64,000 nucleotides of DNA from NCBI RefSeq assembly GCF_017877135.1, contig NZ_JAGIPH010000007.1, positions 1 to 64,000 of the forward strand, written 5' to 3'. Shown piece by piece: positions 25,441 through 35,129 of this stretch (position 1 is its first letter; the number at the start of each line of letters is the position of its first letter). The stretch is from Neorhizobium galegae (GTDB lineage Bacteria; Pseudomonadota; Alphaproteobacteria; Rhizobiales; Rhizobiaceae). The translations under genes and the position numbers were made by a program. The notes below the pieces were generated by a model. That model was not told where the DNA came from, ran no database searches, and saw only the letters and a list, made by a program, of their open reading frames with translations.

Positions 25441-26616
25441 ATGAAGGTCGCCATTATCGGGCTCGGATTCCGACTGGGCTATCTGGGACGCGCATTCAAG
25501 GATATCGACCCCGATTTCGAGATCGTCGGTTATGTCGATCCGGCGCCTGCCGGTCTGCCGCGCCTGACGGAGGCTGGCATCTCGCCGGGCAAGGCCTATG
25601 CCACCCCCGAGGAGTTGATTGCGTCCGAAAAATTCGATCTTCTGATGATCGGCTCGCCCAATCACCTGCATCTTGAACATATCCGCATCGGGCTTGAAGC
25701 GGGTCTTACCGTGTTCACCGAAAAGCCGATCGTCGTCTCGATCGAGGAAAGCTATGCGCTGGCCGCTCTCCTCAACACCTATGGCCATGACCGGCTGCTG
25801 GTCGGGCTCGTGCTGCGCTACTCGCCGCTTTACCGCGACCTTCGGGAAGCCCAGGCCAAGGGTCTCCTCGGCGATGTCGTCTCCATCGAGGCTTCCGAGC
25901 ACATCGCGCCTTACCACGGCGCCTTCTTCATGCGCGACTGGCGCCGCTACGGCCGTTATGCCGGCGGCTTCATGCTGGAAAAGTGCTGCCACGACCTCGA
26001 TCTCTATAACGGCGTCGTCGGCCAGCGTCCGCGTTTCGTCGCAAGCTTTGGCGGCCGCAAGAGCTTTGTGCCGGGCAACGCGCCGCAGAATTCCGGCGTC
26101 AACGATCTCGAAATCTACCACAAGAAGCCGAGCGGCTGGATGGGCTCCGACAAGGTGTTCGACAGCGACGGCGACATCATCGACTACCAGACTGCCATCG
26201 TCGAATACGAAGGCGGCGCCTCGATGACCTTCCACACCAATCTCAACGTGCCGGACGAATTCCGCCGTTTCTGCGTGATCGGTTCCAAGGGCATGGCGGA
26301 AGGCGATTTCGTTCGCGGCTTCCTCGACGTGCACGATGCCCACACCAGCGAAAAGCGCGTCGGCAACCGCTATCAGGCACCGTCTGCCACCTCGCACCAT
26401 TACGGCGCCGACGAACAGATGGCAGCCGACGTCTTTGCCCATATCACGACCGGTGCGGCTCTGCCGGTTTCGGCGCTCGACGCCATCGAAGCCGGCATTC
26501 TGGCGCTGGCCATGGACGAGGCGCGGGCGAGCCGCAAGGTGGTCGATCTGGCTCCTGTCTGGGAGCGCTACGACACGCTGCTGCACGGTCAGCCCCTCAA
26601 GTCGAAGACCGCGTGA
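25441..26616 (+). CDS. Gfo/Idh/MocA-family NAD(P)-dependent oxidoreductase
   Basis: The 391-residue protein has an N-terminal Rossmann fold (KVAIIGLGFRLGYLGRAF) with the family motif TEKPIV at about residues 95-100, then the C-terminal oligomerisation/substrate domain with EKCCHDLDL, matching the usual catalytic histidine region. The ATG at 25441 begins the conserved strand; an upstream extension is non-coding. It is the first gene of the plus-strand transporter operon. Its presence suggests that some imported sugar is oxidised, perhaps to a 3-keto or lactone form, before or instead of phosphorylation. Confidence 0.87.
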   Translation: MKVAIIGLGFRLGYLGRAFKDIDPDFEIVGYVDPAPAGLPRLTEAGISPGKAYATPEELIASEKFDLLMIGSPNHLHLEHIRIGLEAGLTVFTEKPIVVSIEESYALAALLNTYGHDRLLVGLVLRYSPLYRDLREAQAKGLLGDVVSIEASEHIAPYHGAFFMRDWRRYGRYAGGFMLEKCCHDLDLYNGVVGQRPRFVASFGGRKSFVPGNAPQNSGVNDLEIYHKKPSGWMGSDKVFDSDGDIIDYQTAIVEYEGGASMTFHTNLNVPDEFRRFCVIGSKGMAEGDFVRGFLDVHDAHTSEKRVGNRYQAPSATSHHYGADEQMAADVFAHITTGAALPVSALDAIEAGILALAMDEARASRKVVDLAPVWERYDTLLHGQPLKSKTA

Positions 26617-26628
26617 GGGAGTAACGCC

Positions 26629-27510
26629 ATGCATGCCAGACGAAGCGCTGTCATCTTTGCCTGGCTGCTGCTGGCGCCGGCTCTCCTGTATGTGCTGACG
26701 ATCGTTGCGTACCCGCTGGTCGATACCTTCATCCTCTCCTTCACCGATGCCTCGCTGAAGAAGGTGACGAACTGGGTCGGCTGGGAGAATTACGACAAGA
26801 TCTTCAACGCCACCTTTGCCGAGGTCATCACGCGCACCTTCGTGTGGACCTTCTTCTCGGTGTCCATCAAGATGCTCATCGGCACGTTCGGCGCCTCCAT
26901 GCTGAACGCTGCCGTGCCGGGACGCGCGCTGTTTCGCGTGCTGACCATGCCACCGTGGATCGTGCCCATGGCCATCGGCATCTTCATGTGGGGCTGGATG
27001 TATAACGGCCAGTTCGGCATGATTTCCGGCCTTCTGCAGCGTGCCGGCGTCGTCGATGGTCCGGTCGCCTTCCTCGCGCAGGGCTCCACCGCCTTCTGGG
27101 CCACCGTGATCACCGATGTGTGGATCGGCGTACCCATGGTGACGCTGTACATGCTGGCCGCCATGCAGTCGATCCCGCAGGATCTCTATGAGGCCGCCTG
27201 GACGGATGGGGCAGGGCGCTTCTACCGCTTCCGCCGCATCACGCTGCCGCTCCTCGTGCCGGCGATGATCACCATGTCGATGCTGTCGCTGATCTCGACC
27301 TTCAATTCCTTCGACATCATCTGGATCCTTACCCAGGGTGGCCCGAACGGTGAAACGACGACGATGATCATCGACACCTACCGTACCGCCATCGGCTCGA
27401 AGAAATACGGTGAGGGGGCAGCGCGCGCGGTGATGATCTGCATCTTCCTGTCGATCTTCTGCCTTTGCTATTTCCGCGTCACCAGCCGCCTGTCTGCCGG
27501 AGAGAAATGA
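26629..27510 (+). CDS. CUT1 sugar ABC permease (MalF-like)
   Basis: The 293-residue inner-membrane permease has about six helices and an EAA loop (YEAAWTDGAGRFYRFRRITL). It starts 12 bp after the oxidoreductase gene behind GAGGGAG and its stop overlaps the next permease gene by ATGA. The gene set oxidoreductase-permease-permease-binding protein-ATPase, with nagA and a ROK kinase divergent, resembles rhizobial N-acetylglucosamine uptake loci. Substrate assignment is by context. Confidence 0.88.
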   Translation: MHARRSAVIFAWLLLAPALLYVLTIVAYPLVDTFILSFTDASLKKVTNWVGWENYDKIFNATFAEVITRTFVWTFFSVSIKMLIGTFGASMLNAAVPGRALFRVLTMPPWIVPMAIGIFMWGWMYNGQFGMISGLLQRAGVVDGPVAFLAQGSTAFWATVITDVWIGVPMVTLYMLAAMQSIPQDLYEAAWTDGAGRFYRFRRITLPLLVPAMITMSMLSLISTFNSFDIIWILTQGGPNGETTTMIIDTYRTAIGSKKYGEGAARAVMICIFLSIFCLCYFRVTSRLSAGEK

Positions 27511-28370
27511 TGAAAGAGCCCCAGCAGCTGATCAATCGCTACAAGTGGTACGAGATCGTCGGCATCTATTGCGGCATCTTCGTCTTCCTGTCCTTTGTGC
27601 TGTCGCCCTTCGTCGAGGGCTTCCTGGTGTCGCTGAAGCCGCTCAGCCAGCTGTTTTCCTCGCCCTACCGGTTCATCCCGGAAAACGGCTCGTTTGCCGC
27701 TTACCGTACCATGTGGGAGAGCGTGCCGGGCTTTGGGCGGTATATCTTCAATTCCTTCTTCATTTCCTCGATCGTGACCGCGGTGGTGCTCGCCATGGTG
27801 GTGCCGGCGGCCTACGCCTTTGCCCGCTTCGAGTTCAAGGGCCGAGGCACGCTGCTCGGCGCCTTCCTCGCGGTCAACATGTTTTCGGGCGCGGTCCTCC
27901 TCATCCCGCTCTTTCGGCTGATGCGCAGCTTCGGCGTGCTCAATACCTATTTCGCCATGATTGTGCCGGGCGTCGCCTTTCTCATCCCGTCGGCCATCTG
28001 GCTGCTGCGCACCTATATCATGCGCATCCCGCGCGAGCTGGACGAGGCGGCCTATGTGGATGGGGCAAGCCATTTCTACACGCTGCGCCGCGTGATCCTG
28101 CCGATTGCCATGCCCGGCATCACAGTGGTCGCCATCACCACCTTCATCGGGTCCTATGCCCAACAGTTCATCTTCGCGCTGACCTTCAATGCGAAGTCCG
28201 AATACATGCCTTTGCCGGTTGGGCTTTACGCCTATTTCGGCCGCCAGGAAGTGATCTGGAACGAGTTGATGGCCGCAAGCTTCGTCGGCATTGCGCCTGC
28301 CATGATCGTCATCTTCTTCCTGCAACGCTATCTCGTCAGCGGTCTGACCGCCGGCGCGGTGAAACAATAA
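27507..28370 (+). CDS. CUT1 sugar ABC permease (MalG-like)
   Basis: The partner permease has about six helices and the EAA loop DEAAYVDGASHFYTLRRVIL, and ends TAGAVKQ in typical MalG style. The first ATG (27507) overlaps the upstream stop as ATGA and follows GGAGAG; the next codon is also ATG. The longer frame starting at 27465 is rejected. It is co-transcribed with its neighbours. Confidence 0.88.
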   Translation: MMKEPQQLINRYKWYEIVGIYCGIFVFLSFVLSPFVEGFLVSLKPLSQLFSSPYRFIPENGSFAAYRTMWESVPGFGRYIFNSFFISSIVTAVVLAMVVPAAYAFARFEFKGRGTLLGAFLAVNMFSGAVLLIPLFRLMRSFGVLNTYFAMIVPGVAFLIPSAIWLLRTYIMRIPRELDEAAYVDGASHFYTLRRVILPIAMPGITVVAITTFIGSYAQQFIFALTFNAKSEYMPLPVGLYAYFGRQEVIWNELMAASFVGIAPAMIVIFFLQRYLVSGLTAGAVKQ

Positions 28371-28395
28371 AACAACGACCACAGAGAATGGGAGC

Positions 28396-29631
28396 ATGAC
28401 CGTGAACATTTCTATCAAGACTGGGATCTATGCCGTAGCGCTTGCCGGCACCACGATGCTGAGCGCCATGGCGGCACATGCCGCCGACAAGGAAATCTCC
28501 TGGATCTATTGCGGCGACAAGATCGACCCGATCCATGAAAAGTACATCAAGGAATGGGAAGGCAAGAATGCCGGCTGGAAGGTCACGCCGGAAGTCGTCG
28601 GCTGGGCCCAGTGCCAGGACAAGGCAACGACGCTTGCCGCCGCCGGCACGCCGGTCGCCATGGCCTATGTCGGCTCGCGCACGCTGAAGGAATTTGCCCA
28701 GAACGACCTCATCGTTCCGGTGCCGATGACGGATGCCGAAAAGAAGAGCTATTATCCGAACATCGTCGATACCGTGACGTTCGAGGGCACCCAGTGGGGC
28801 GTGCCGGTCGCCTTCTCCACCAAGGCGCTCTACTGGAACAAGGACCTCTTCAAGCAGGCCGGTCTCGACCCGGAAAAGGCCCCGAAGACCTGGGCTGAAG
28901 AAATCGCCTTCGCCAAGCAGATCAAGGAAAAGACCGGCATTGCCGGTTACGGCCTGCCGGCCAAGACCTTTGACAACACCATGCACCAGTTCATGCACTG
29001 GGTGTACACGAACAACGGCAAGATCATCGACGGCGACAAGATCGTCGCCGACAGCCCGGAAGTTCTGGCCGCACTGCAGGCCTACAAGGACATCACGCCC
29101 TATTCCGTCGAAGGCGCCACCGCCTACGAACAGAACGAAATCCGCGCCATCTTCCTCGATGGCAAGGTCGGCATGATCCAGGCCGGCTCGGGTGCGGCAA
29201 CGCGTCTGCAGGCCACCAAGATCAACTGGGGCATTGCACCGCTGCCGCTCGGCCCCTCGGCCAAAGGCGAGGGTACGCTCCTCATCACCGACAGCCTTGC
29301 CGTCTTCAAGGGCTCGGGCGTCGAAGACAAGGCGATCGAATTTGCAAAATTCATCACCTCCCCCGGTCCGCAGGGCGAATATGAATTGCAGGGGGGTGCC
29401 GGCCTGACCCCGCTTCGTCCCTCGCCGAAGGTCGATGAATTCGTCGCCAAGGACCCCTTCTGGAAGCCGCTCATCGACGGCATCAAGTTCGGTGGACCCG
29501 AGCCGCTGTTTACCGATTACAAGGGCTTCCAGAACGTCATCATCGAGATGGTCCAGTCGGTCGTGACCGGCAAGGCCGAACCTGCCGCTGCTCTGAAGAA
29601 GGCATCTGCCGACCTCGAGCAGTACAAGTAA
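28396..29631 (+). CDS. ABC extracellular solute-binding protein (family 1), GlcNAc-type locus
   Basis: The 411-residue periplasmic binding protein has a Sec signal peptide ending near AAHA-ADK. The mature part has the family 1 layout with [20 protein letters not shown], the ligand-domain hinge, and a C-terminal tail ending EQYK. Two cysteines (about residues 37 and 72) could form a disulphide. It follows the permeases by 25 bp and is separated from the ATPase gene by a hairpin, which could keep the binding protein in excess. Amino-sugar binding is inferred from neighbours. Confidence 0.87.
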   Translation: MTVNISIKTGIYAVALAGTTMLSAMAAHAADKEISWIYCGDKIDPIHEKYIKEWEGKNAGWKVTPEVVGWAQCQDKATTLAAAGTPVAMAYVGSRTLKEFAQNDLIVPVPMTDAEKKSYYPNIVDTVTFEGTQWGVPVAFSTKALYWNKDLFKQAGLDPEKAPKTWAEEIAFAKQIKEKTGIAGYGLPAKTFDNTMHQFMHWVYTNNGKIIDGDKIVADSPEVLAALQAYKDITPYSVEGATAYEQNEIRAIFLDGKVGMIQAGSGAATRLQATKINWGIAPLPLGPSAKGEGTLLITDSLAVFKGSGVEDKAIEFAKFITSPGPQGEYELQGGAGLTPLRPSPKVDEFVAKDPFWKPLIDGIKFGGPEPLFTDYKGFQNVIIEMVQSVVTGKAEPAAALKKASADLEQYK

Positions 29632-29647
29632 CAGCCTTCTCCATCAG

Positions 29648-29674
29648 GGATCGCGGCCATGCCGGTCGCGATCC
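29648..29674 (+). terminator. Intercistronic hairpin after the binding-protein gene
   Basis: GGATCGCG (29648-29655) pairs perfectly with CGCGATCC (29667-29674), loop 11 nt, with no T-run. It probably attenuates or protects the mRNA rather than fully terminating before the ATPase gene. Confidence 0.5.
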
Positions 29675-29731
29675 TCATCCGCTTACCTTACCGCCGCGGC
29701 CGCTCGTTCCGGCGAACGGAGACTGAGACCC

Positions 29732-30859
29732 TTGGGACAGCTTTATCTCAACAACGTACAGAAGTTCTATGGTGACTTCGAGGTGCTGAAAAGCATCAAG
29801 CTGGAGGTGAAGGACGGCGAATTCGTCGTCTTCGTCGGTCCCTCCGGCTGCGGGAAATCAACGCTGCTGCGCATGATCGCCGGCCTCGATTCCACCTCGT
29901 CGGGCGATATCGTCATCGATGGCGAGCGGGTCAACGACAAGCCGCCGGTCGAACGCGGCATTGCCATGGTCTTCCAGTCCTATGCGCTTTATCCGCATAT
30001 GACGGTGTTTGAAAACATCGCCTTTCCGTTGCGCGTAGAGGGGCTTCCCGAAGCCACGATCCGCGAAAAGGTCGGCGCGGTTGCCAAGATCCTGCAGCTG
30101 GAAAAGCGTCTTGAACAGAAGCCTGGCCTGCTGTCGGGTGGCCAGCGCCAGCGTGTCGCGATCGGCCGCGCCATCGTGCGCGAACCAAAGATCTTCCTGT
30201 TCGACGAGCCGCTGTCGAACCTCGACGCCGCCCTGCGATCGGACATGCGCATCGAATTGTCCAAGCTGCACGGCGACCTGAAGGCGACGATGATCTACGT
30301 CACCCACGACCAGGTGGAAGCCATGACCATGGCCGACCGCATCGTGGTGCTGAATGCCGGCCAGATCGCCCAGGTCGGAGCGCCGCTCGAGCTGTACCAC
30401 AAGCCGCAGAACCTGTTCGTTGCCGGCTTCATCGGAAATCCCAAGATGAATTTTCTGCCGGTGCGCTGCGAAGCGGCCGGTCCTGAAGGCATCACCGTCT
30501 CCTATGACGGGCAGACCGTGACCATCCCGGTCGAACCTCGTGCCGATATCGTCGGGCGCATGCTGACGCTCGGCATTCGTCCGGAGCACACGACGCTGTC
30601 GGGCGGCGACCTCAATGTCACCGTCACCCCCTCGGTCATCGAGCGCCTCGGCATCAATACGGTCGCCTATGCCAGCCTGCCGACCGGCGAACCCTATTGC
30701 GCGCTCTTGTCCGGATCAGCCCCGATCGCGGTCAACACGCCGGCCACCACCGGCATCCGCATCGCCGATTGCCATCTGTTTGACGAGCAGGGTGAAGCCT
30801 TCGAACGGCGTATCGACTGGCGGACTGCGCATACCGAAGAGGCCGGAGCGGCTGCCTGA
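29732..30859 (+). CDS. ABC ATPase of MalK/UgpC type, TTG start
   Basis: The 375-residue ATPase has Walker [10 protein letters not shown] (about 36-44), signature [14 protein letters not shown], Walker [13 protein letters not shown] and the C-terminal regulatory domain. The start is a TTG at 29732 giving [14 protein letters not shown], the normal family N-terminus; no ATG fits. It closes the amino-sugar importer operon, 100 bp after the binding protein. Confidence 0.9.
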   Translation: MGQLYLNNVQKFYGDFEVLKSIKLEVKDGEFVVFVGPSGCGKSTLLRMIAGLDSTSSGDIVIDGERVNDKPPVERGIAMVFQSYALYPHMTVFENIAFPLRVEGLPEATIREKVGAVAKILQLEKRLEQKPGLLSGGQRQRVAIGRAIVREPKIFLFDEPLSNLDAALRSDMRIELSKLHGDLKATMIYVTHDQVEAMTMADRIVVLNAGQIAQVGAPLELYHKPQNLFVAGFIGNPKMNFLPVRCEAAGPEGITVSYDGQTVTIPVEPRADIVGRMLTLGIRPEHTTLSGGDLNVTVTPSVIERLGINTVAYASLPTGEPYCALLSGSAPIAVNTPATTGIRIADCHLFDEQGEAFERRIDWRTAHTEEAGAAA

Positions 30860-30919
30860 GGCAGGTCACGGCACCGGAAGAGCGAGGCGTCCGCAAACTC
30901 GGTGCGCCGCAGCGGAAAA

Positions 30920-30948
30920 GCCGGTTCACGATACAGGCGTGAGCCGGC
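30920..30948 (-). terminator. Terminator for the orphan membrane-protein gene
   Basis: GCCGGTTCACG (30920-30930) pairs with CGTGAGCCGGC (30938-30948) over 11 bp with one G-T pair. On the minus strand it is followed by CTTTTCC, so it suits the minus-strand gene ending at 30964. It could also stop the convergent ATPase transcript. Confidence 0.6.
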
Positions 30949-30963
30949 AAAACCGAACTGCCA

Positions 30964-31788
30964 CTATCGCGTTACTGGGGTTTGCGTCGGTCGCGCGACG
31001 GCATCGCGCACTGTCGTGACCAGCGTATCAAGTGCCGTAAACATCGCCTCTACCGCATAACCGGCGAGAAACGCGATGGTGAAGCTGTTGATGGTCGAGA
31101 GCGCGTGGGACGAGTCGATCAGTTGCGGCATGATAAAGCCGAGCGTCATCCCAAGGTTCATGCGCAGATAATATCCCGATTCCTCTCTCAGCACGAAGGT
31201 CTGGTTCGCCAGCCGTGTCAGGATGCTGCGCAGGATATAGGCGCAGGCCCCCAAAAGACCCACTACGACGTTGATGGCGTTGCGCACATGGACCTTGAAC
31301 GGAGCTAGCAAATTCTGGTGTTCCGCGCTGAGAGTATTCTTCAAAATATCCGTCAATGCAAAGCATAGAATCGTTGCGATCAAAGACCCGACCGTGAACC
31401 ACATCAGCTTCTTGATCAGACGGTTGACGCGCTTATAGATGTCCGCCTCTCTGGAGTCAGCATCATGCACGCTCTGTCCTTTCATCTGCCCTTCCATCAG
31501 CTCGGCAATTTCCAGCGAGAGTGGCGTGGCGGGGTAGATACGCGGCGCGAGCTTGTCGATCGCCTGTAACAGGGAAACCTCGACATCACTGATGGCCGTC
31601 GATGTGGGTGGCGCTACCATACCACGGGCCTTGGCAAGCGCTAAGGATGCGTCCTCGATAAGCTTTTCCGGCACCTCGATCGTTTTGGTGATGGAAGAGA
31701 AGCGCAGCATCCGCTCCAGATCGGCAACCATCTTGCTGATCTGGGAATTGTCCTGAAATGTAGCCTGCTGAACGTCAACCATATGCAT
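30964..31788 (-). CDS. Uncharacterised multi-pass membrane protein
   Basis: I do not recognise this 274-residue protein. Residues 1-125 are soluble, charged and mostly helical. Hydrophobic segments follow at about 129-148, 171-190, 211-223 and 235-252, so it has roughly four membrane helices and a short C-terminal tail. The ATG at 31788 has GGGGGCGAC upstream; a second ATG two codons later is also possible. It is a lone gene with its own hairpin terminator, between two catabolic modules, and is less GC-rich than they are. No motif suggests transport or catalysis. Confidence 0.75.
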   Translation of the reverse strand: MHMVDVQQATFQDNSQISKMVADLERMLRFSSITKTIEVPEKLIEDASLALAKARGMVAPPTSTAISDVEVSLLQAIDKLAPRIYPATPLSLEIAELMEGQMKGQSVHDADSREADIYKRVNRLIKKLMWFTVGSLIATILCFALTDILKNTLSAEHQNLLAPFKVHVRNAINVVVGLLGACAYILRSILTRLANQTFVLREESGYYLRMNLGMTLGFIMPQLIDSSHALSTINSFTIAFLAGYAVEAMFTALDTLVTTVRDAVARPTQTPVTR

Positions 31789-32030
31789 GTCGCCCCCAAC
31801 ATCTAATGCAAATTGACGAATTTATTAAATGGTCGGCGACTTAAGGAGTCAACGCTTATCGGATTGCAGGATTTAAATTATTTATAGACCAAATCTGCTT
31901 GGAAGAACGGTCTGCTTCCAAGTTAGACTTCATGCAACTCATCTATAGGCCATTCACTGCTTCGGCAATGTCGCCTTATGCTTGGAGGGTGGCGACGCCG
32001 GAGCATTCGCGCCGCAGTCTAGCCGCGCCG

Positions 32031-32777
32031 TTACGGCATGTATCCCCCGCCATTCACCCAGAGAACCTGCCCCGTCATGAATCCACTTGCCGGCGACAGC
32101 AGAAATTCGATCGGGCCGACGATATCCTCCGGCAAAGCCAGCCGTTTCATCGGCGTCATGGCACGGTAGGCGTCGAGGGGAACGATCGACTGGCCGTCCT
32201 CATCGGACCGTCCAGTGCCGCCGCGCAGGAAGGCGGTATCGACGAGACCCGGCGCCACGACGTTGAAACGCACCTGAGGGGCGTTTTCCACCGCGAAGGT
32301 TTTGGTGAGCGCGATCACGCCGGCCTTGGAGGCCGAATAGGCGCCGTAACCCGGTCGGACATGCGCGGCAAGGCCGGAGGCGACATGGACCACCGTGCTC
32401 CCTTGCGCCATCATCGGCAGGACGGCTTTTGCCGCAAGGAAGACCCCGCGAAGATTGCCGGCGATGACCTCGTCAAAGTAATCCGCACCGGTCTGGGAAA
32501 GCGGCTGCAAGGCGCTGTTATAGCCCGCCAGATTGACGAAGCCGTCCACCTGGTCCCAGTGGTTGCCAAGTGCAGAAAAGGCCGTCGCGATCGAGCTTTC
32601 ATCGCACACGTCGATGGCAATCGTTTTCGTGTCGAGTGCGTGGCGTGCAAGCGAGGAGGAGAGGTCGAGTACGGTCACGTCATCGCCCTTCTGCGCCAGA
32701 TGAGCGATCAGCGCGCGGCCGATGCCGCCGGCACCGCCAAGCACGGCGATGCGGCGGCGCGTTGCCTTCTCAGTCAT
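32031..32777 (-). CDS. Short-chain dehydrogenase/reductase
   Basis: The 248-residue SDR has GGAGGIG (about 14-20), NLAG in place of NNAG, catalytic Ser in VASG, YSASK (Tyr and Lys of the active site) and the C-terminal LWVNGGGYMP typical of the family. The ATG at 32777 overlaps the end of the isochorismatase-fold gene by 8 bp. It is the last gene of a four-gene operon with a lyase and a maleate isomerase-like protein, so it probably oxidises or reduces a pathway intermediate of unknown identity. Confidence 0.85.
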   Translation of the reverse strand: MTEKATRRRIAVLGGAGGIGRALIAHLAQKGDDVTVLDLSSSLARHALDTKTIAIDVCDESSIATAFSALGNHWDQVDGFVNLAGYNSALQPLSQTGADYFDEVIAGNLRGVFLAAKAVLPMMAQGSTVVHVASGLAAHVRPGYGAYSASKAGVIALTKTFAVENAPQVRFNVVAPGLVDTAFLRGGTGRSDEDGQSIVPLDAYRAMTPMKRLALPEDIVGPIEFLLSPASGFMTGQVLWVNGGGYMP

Positions 32778-33417
32778 CGGTGTTCCTTTCAGGCCCAAGC
32801 GAGCGAAAGAAGTCCAGGATCTCCTCTTCGGAGACGACGTCGGCATATTTGGCATTCATGTCGAACAGGTTGGCTTCATGCGGCGCAGGATGGCGATCGC
32901 CGCAGGCCTCGCGCACGACGGTGGTGATGAAGCCGTGTGACATGGAATCGACACAGGAGGCTCGCACGCAGCCGCTGGTGGTCAGCCCCGTCAGCACCAC
33001 ATTGTCGATGCCCATCGCCGTCAGCGTCGAGGCAAGGGAGGTGCCGAAAAAAGCCGACGGATACTGCTTGGAGACGACGATTTCGTCGTCGCGCGGGACA
33101 AGACCCTGGGCGAAGACCGCGGTCTTCTGGCCCTGCACGAAAGAGGCAAGCGGCTTTGCCTTTTCAAAAAAGCGCCCGCCGTTCAGCCCGCCTTTCTGGT
33201 AGGTGACCTCCGTCAGGATCACCGGAATGCCCTGTTCATGGGCAACGGCGCGGATGCGCAGGGCAGAGGCGAGCGCCCCATCCACCCCGGCATAGAGAAC
33301 GCAATCGGGATCGAAATAGGCTTCGGCGAAATCGATCAGCACCAGCGCCGGGCGCTTTCCGAACCCCGCCCGGTTGTCATAGGCGATCCTGTAGTTGTCA
33401 TCGAGATCCTGGCTCAT
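32770..33417 (-). CDS. Isochorismatase-fold cysteine hydrolase (amidase-like)
   Basis: The 215-residue protein has the cysteine-hydrolase triad of the isochorismatase superfamily: Asp29 in LIDFAEAY, Lys117 in VVSKQYPSAFFGT and Cys150 in GLTTSGCVRASC. Relatives include N-carbamoylsarcosine amidase, maleamate amidase and nicotinamidase, and the LTTSGCVRA loop fits the carbamoylsarcosine/maleamate side. It is co-transcribed with a maleate isomerase-like protein, so release of ammonia from an amide such as a maleamate is plausible, but not shown. Confidence 0.85.
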   Translation of the reverse strand: MSQDLDDNYRIAYDNRAGFGKRPALVLIDFAEAYFDPDCVLYAGVDGALASALRIRAVAHEQGIPVILTEVTYQKGGLNGGRFFEKAKPLASFVQGQKTAVFAQGLVPRDDEIVVSKQYPSAFFGTSLASTLTAMGIDNVVLTGLTTSGCVRASCVDSMSHGFITTVVREACGDRHPAPHEANLFDMNAKYADVVSEEEILDFFRSLGPERNTDD

Positions 33418-33428
33418 GCCTTGCTCCT

Positions 33429-34289
33429 TCAGATTTCCGCAAAGCGACGTTCAAACTCCCAGACATCCTCGAAGCCCAAAAGCTTGTTGAATTCTGCGAA
33501 CGAGTAGAGGTCGATGTCGGGCGAGGTGATGCCGTTCACCTTCAAATCCTTGAAGGACTTGTCGAGGGCCGCGCCGACGCTCAGAAAGCCGAGCGCCGGG
33601 TGAATGGCAATCGCATAGCCGAGCTCTTTCAGCCGGTCGGCGGACAATAGGGGCGTGCGCCCGCCGTTCACCATATTGGCAAAGAGCGGCGCCTGGATGC
33701 GCTCGGCGACCGTCTTCATTTCCTCTTCGCTTTCGGGCGATTCCACGAAAACCACGTCTGCACCGGCTTCGCGATAGGCATCGGCACGGCGGATCGCTTC
33801 GTCAAGGCCGAGACTGGTTCGCGAATCGGTGCGCGCGACAATCAGGAAATCACGGCTGGAGCGGGCATCACTCGCAACCTTCACCTTGCGCACCATGTCT
33901 TCGAGCGGAATCACGCGGCGGTTTGGCGTGTGGCCGCATTTCTTGGGAAACTCCTGGTCTTCGATCTGAATGGCGGTCACGCCGGCATCCTCGTAGCCAC
34001 GCACCGTATGGCGCACGTTGAGGAGGCCGCCATAGCCGGTATCGGCATCGGCAATCACCGGGGTCTTCGTCATTTTCACGATCTGGCCGATACGCTCGAT
34101 CATGTCGCGATAGGTCGCAAGACCGGCATCGGGCAGGCCGAGATAGGAGGCGACCGTGCCATAGCCGGTGACATACAGCGCCTTGAAATCCTGGCGATCG
34201 GCGATCAGCGCCGAGATGAGATCAAATACGCCGGGCGCGAGAATAAAGTCCTTGGCCTCGAGGGCCTGCCTGAGACGAGGGTCCGCCAT
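33429..34289 (-). CDS. Isocitrate lyase/PEP mutase superfamily lyase
   Basis: The 286-residue TIM-barrel protein has the metal site DADTGYG (about 81-87), IQIEDQ with Glu110-Asp111, and KKCGH (116-120), whose cysteine is the catalytic base in isocitrate, methylisocitrate and 2,3-dimethylmalate lyases. Having KKCGH argues for a C-C lyase rather than a phosphonate mutase, though oxaloacetate hydrolases also share it. It sits in the middle of the operon, 11 bp upstream of the isochorismatase-fold gene. The natural substrate is probably a 2-hydroxy- or alkyl-substituted dicarboxylate. Confidence 0.85.
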   Translation of the reverse strand: MADPRLRQALEAKDFILAPGVFDLISALIADRQDFKALYVTGYGTVASYLGLPDAGLATYRDMIERIGQIVKMTKTPVIADADTGYGGLLNVRHTVRGYEDAGVTAIQIEDQEFPKKCGHTPNRRVIPLEDMVRKVKVASDARSSRDFLIVARTDSRTSLGLDEAIRRADAYREAGADVVFVESPESEEEMKTVAERIQAPLFANMVNGGRTPLLSADRLKELGYAIAIHPALGFLSVGAALDKSFKDLKVNGITSPDIDLYSFAEFNKLLGFEDVWEFERRFAEI

Positions 34290-34328
34290 GGTTTTCCTTC
34301 CTATCTTCCTTGTGTTTTTAAGAATGTG

Positions 34329-35075
34329 TCAGTGCGCGGCGAGCAGCTGGCCATAAGAACTGAACCGATCCTCGATGCCGGTCGCCCGCAGCATCGCCCA
34401 GAAGGTCGCCTGATTGGAGGTGACAACCGGCACTCCGTAGCGCGCCTCCAGCGAGGCGATCAGCGGCAATGTGGGAAAATCGGTGCAGGTAATCAGGATC
34501 GCTTCGCTTCCCGGCACGAAACAATCGCCGACGTGGGCGGCGATCGCCTCGAGCGGCGTTTCTGCAATGCGGACATAGTCGGCAGGACCGGTCTCGCCGA
34601 TGCCGAGACCAATCAGCCGCTCCACTGTAAAACCGTTATCCGCCAGAAACTCCGTTTCGTGGTGGTTCAGCGCGTCGTGATAGGGGGTTGCGACCGACAG
34701 GCGCTTCACGCCGAGCGTCTTCAGCGCATGGATAATCGCGGCCGAGGTCGTGATGGCGGTGACACCCGTCGTACTGGTCAGGCTCTCCGGCAGGCTTTCG
34801 ACCGGATTGATCATCGATCCGGCCGTGCAGGCATAGGCGATCGCATCGACGCGGGCCTGCGCCAGGAGGGCGAAAACGCCTTCCAGATCCCGCATCAGTC
34901 CGGCCTTGCCCTCAACCGATGTGGTATCCTTATGCAGCGGCATGCGATGGGTATGGAAGGTCACGCCTTCGGGCATCATGCGCTGCCATTCCGCCTCGTT
35001 CACGGTGTTCGTGGGCGGCGTGATCAGGCCAAGCTTGGCGCGGCTCGAATAGACGGATTTGTGTCGCTCAGGCAT
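34329..35075 (-). CDS. Maleate isomerase / Asp-Glu racemase superfamily protein
   Basis: The 248-residue protein keeps both catalytic cysteines of the superfamily, Cys83 in YACTAGS and Cys197 in ITCTDFP, and opens with LGLITPPTNT as maleate cis-trans isomerases do. It heads the four-gene minus-strand operon behind the inverted-repeat operator at 35113-35129, with AGGAGAGG before its ATG. Maleate or an analogous cis-dicarboxylate is the likely substrate, fitting the amidase and lyase that follow. Confidence 0.85.
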   Translation of the reverse strand: MPERHKSVYSSRAKLGLITPPTNTVNEAEWQRMMPEGVTFHTHRMPLHKDTTSVEGKAGLMRDLEGVFALLAQARVDAIAYACTAGSMINPVESLPESLTSTTGVTAITTSAAIIHALKTLGVKRLSVATPYHDALNHHETEFLADNGFTVERLIGLGIGETGPADYVRIAETPLEAIAAHVGDCFVPGSEAILITCTDFPTLPLIASLEARYGVPVVTSNQATFWAMLRATGIEDRFSSYGQLLAAH

Positions 35076-35112
35076 GGCCTCTCCTAAATGTCATAATAAA
35101 CTGATTACAAAC

Positions 35113-35129
35113 TATGGACTTTGTCCATA
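35113..35129. promoter_or_regulatory. Inverted-repeat operator between divergent lyase operon and GntR gene
   Basis: TATGGAC-TTT-GTCCATA is a perfect 7-bp inverted repeat with a 3-bp centre. It lies 38 bp before the maleate isomerase-like start and about 128 bp before the divergent GntR gene, and is probably that regulator's site. Confidence 0.6.
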
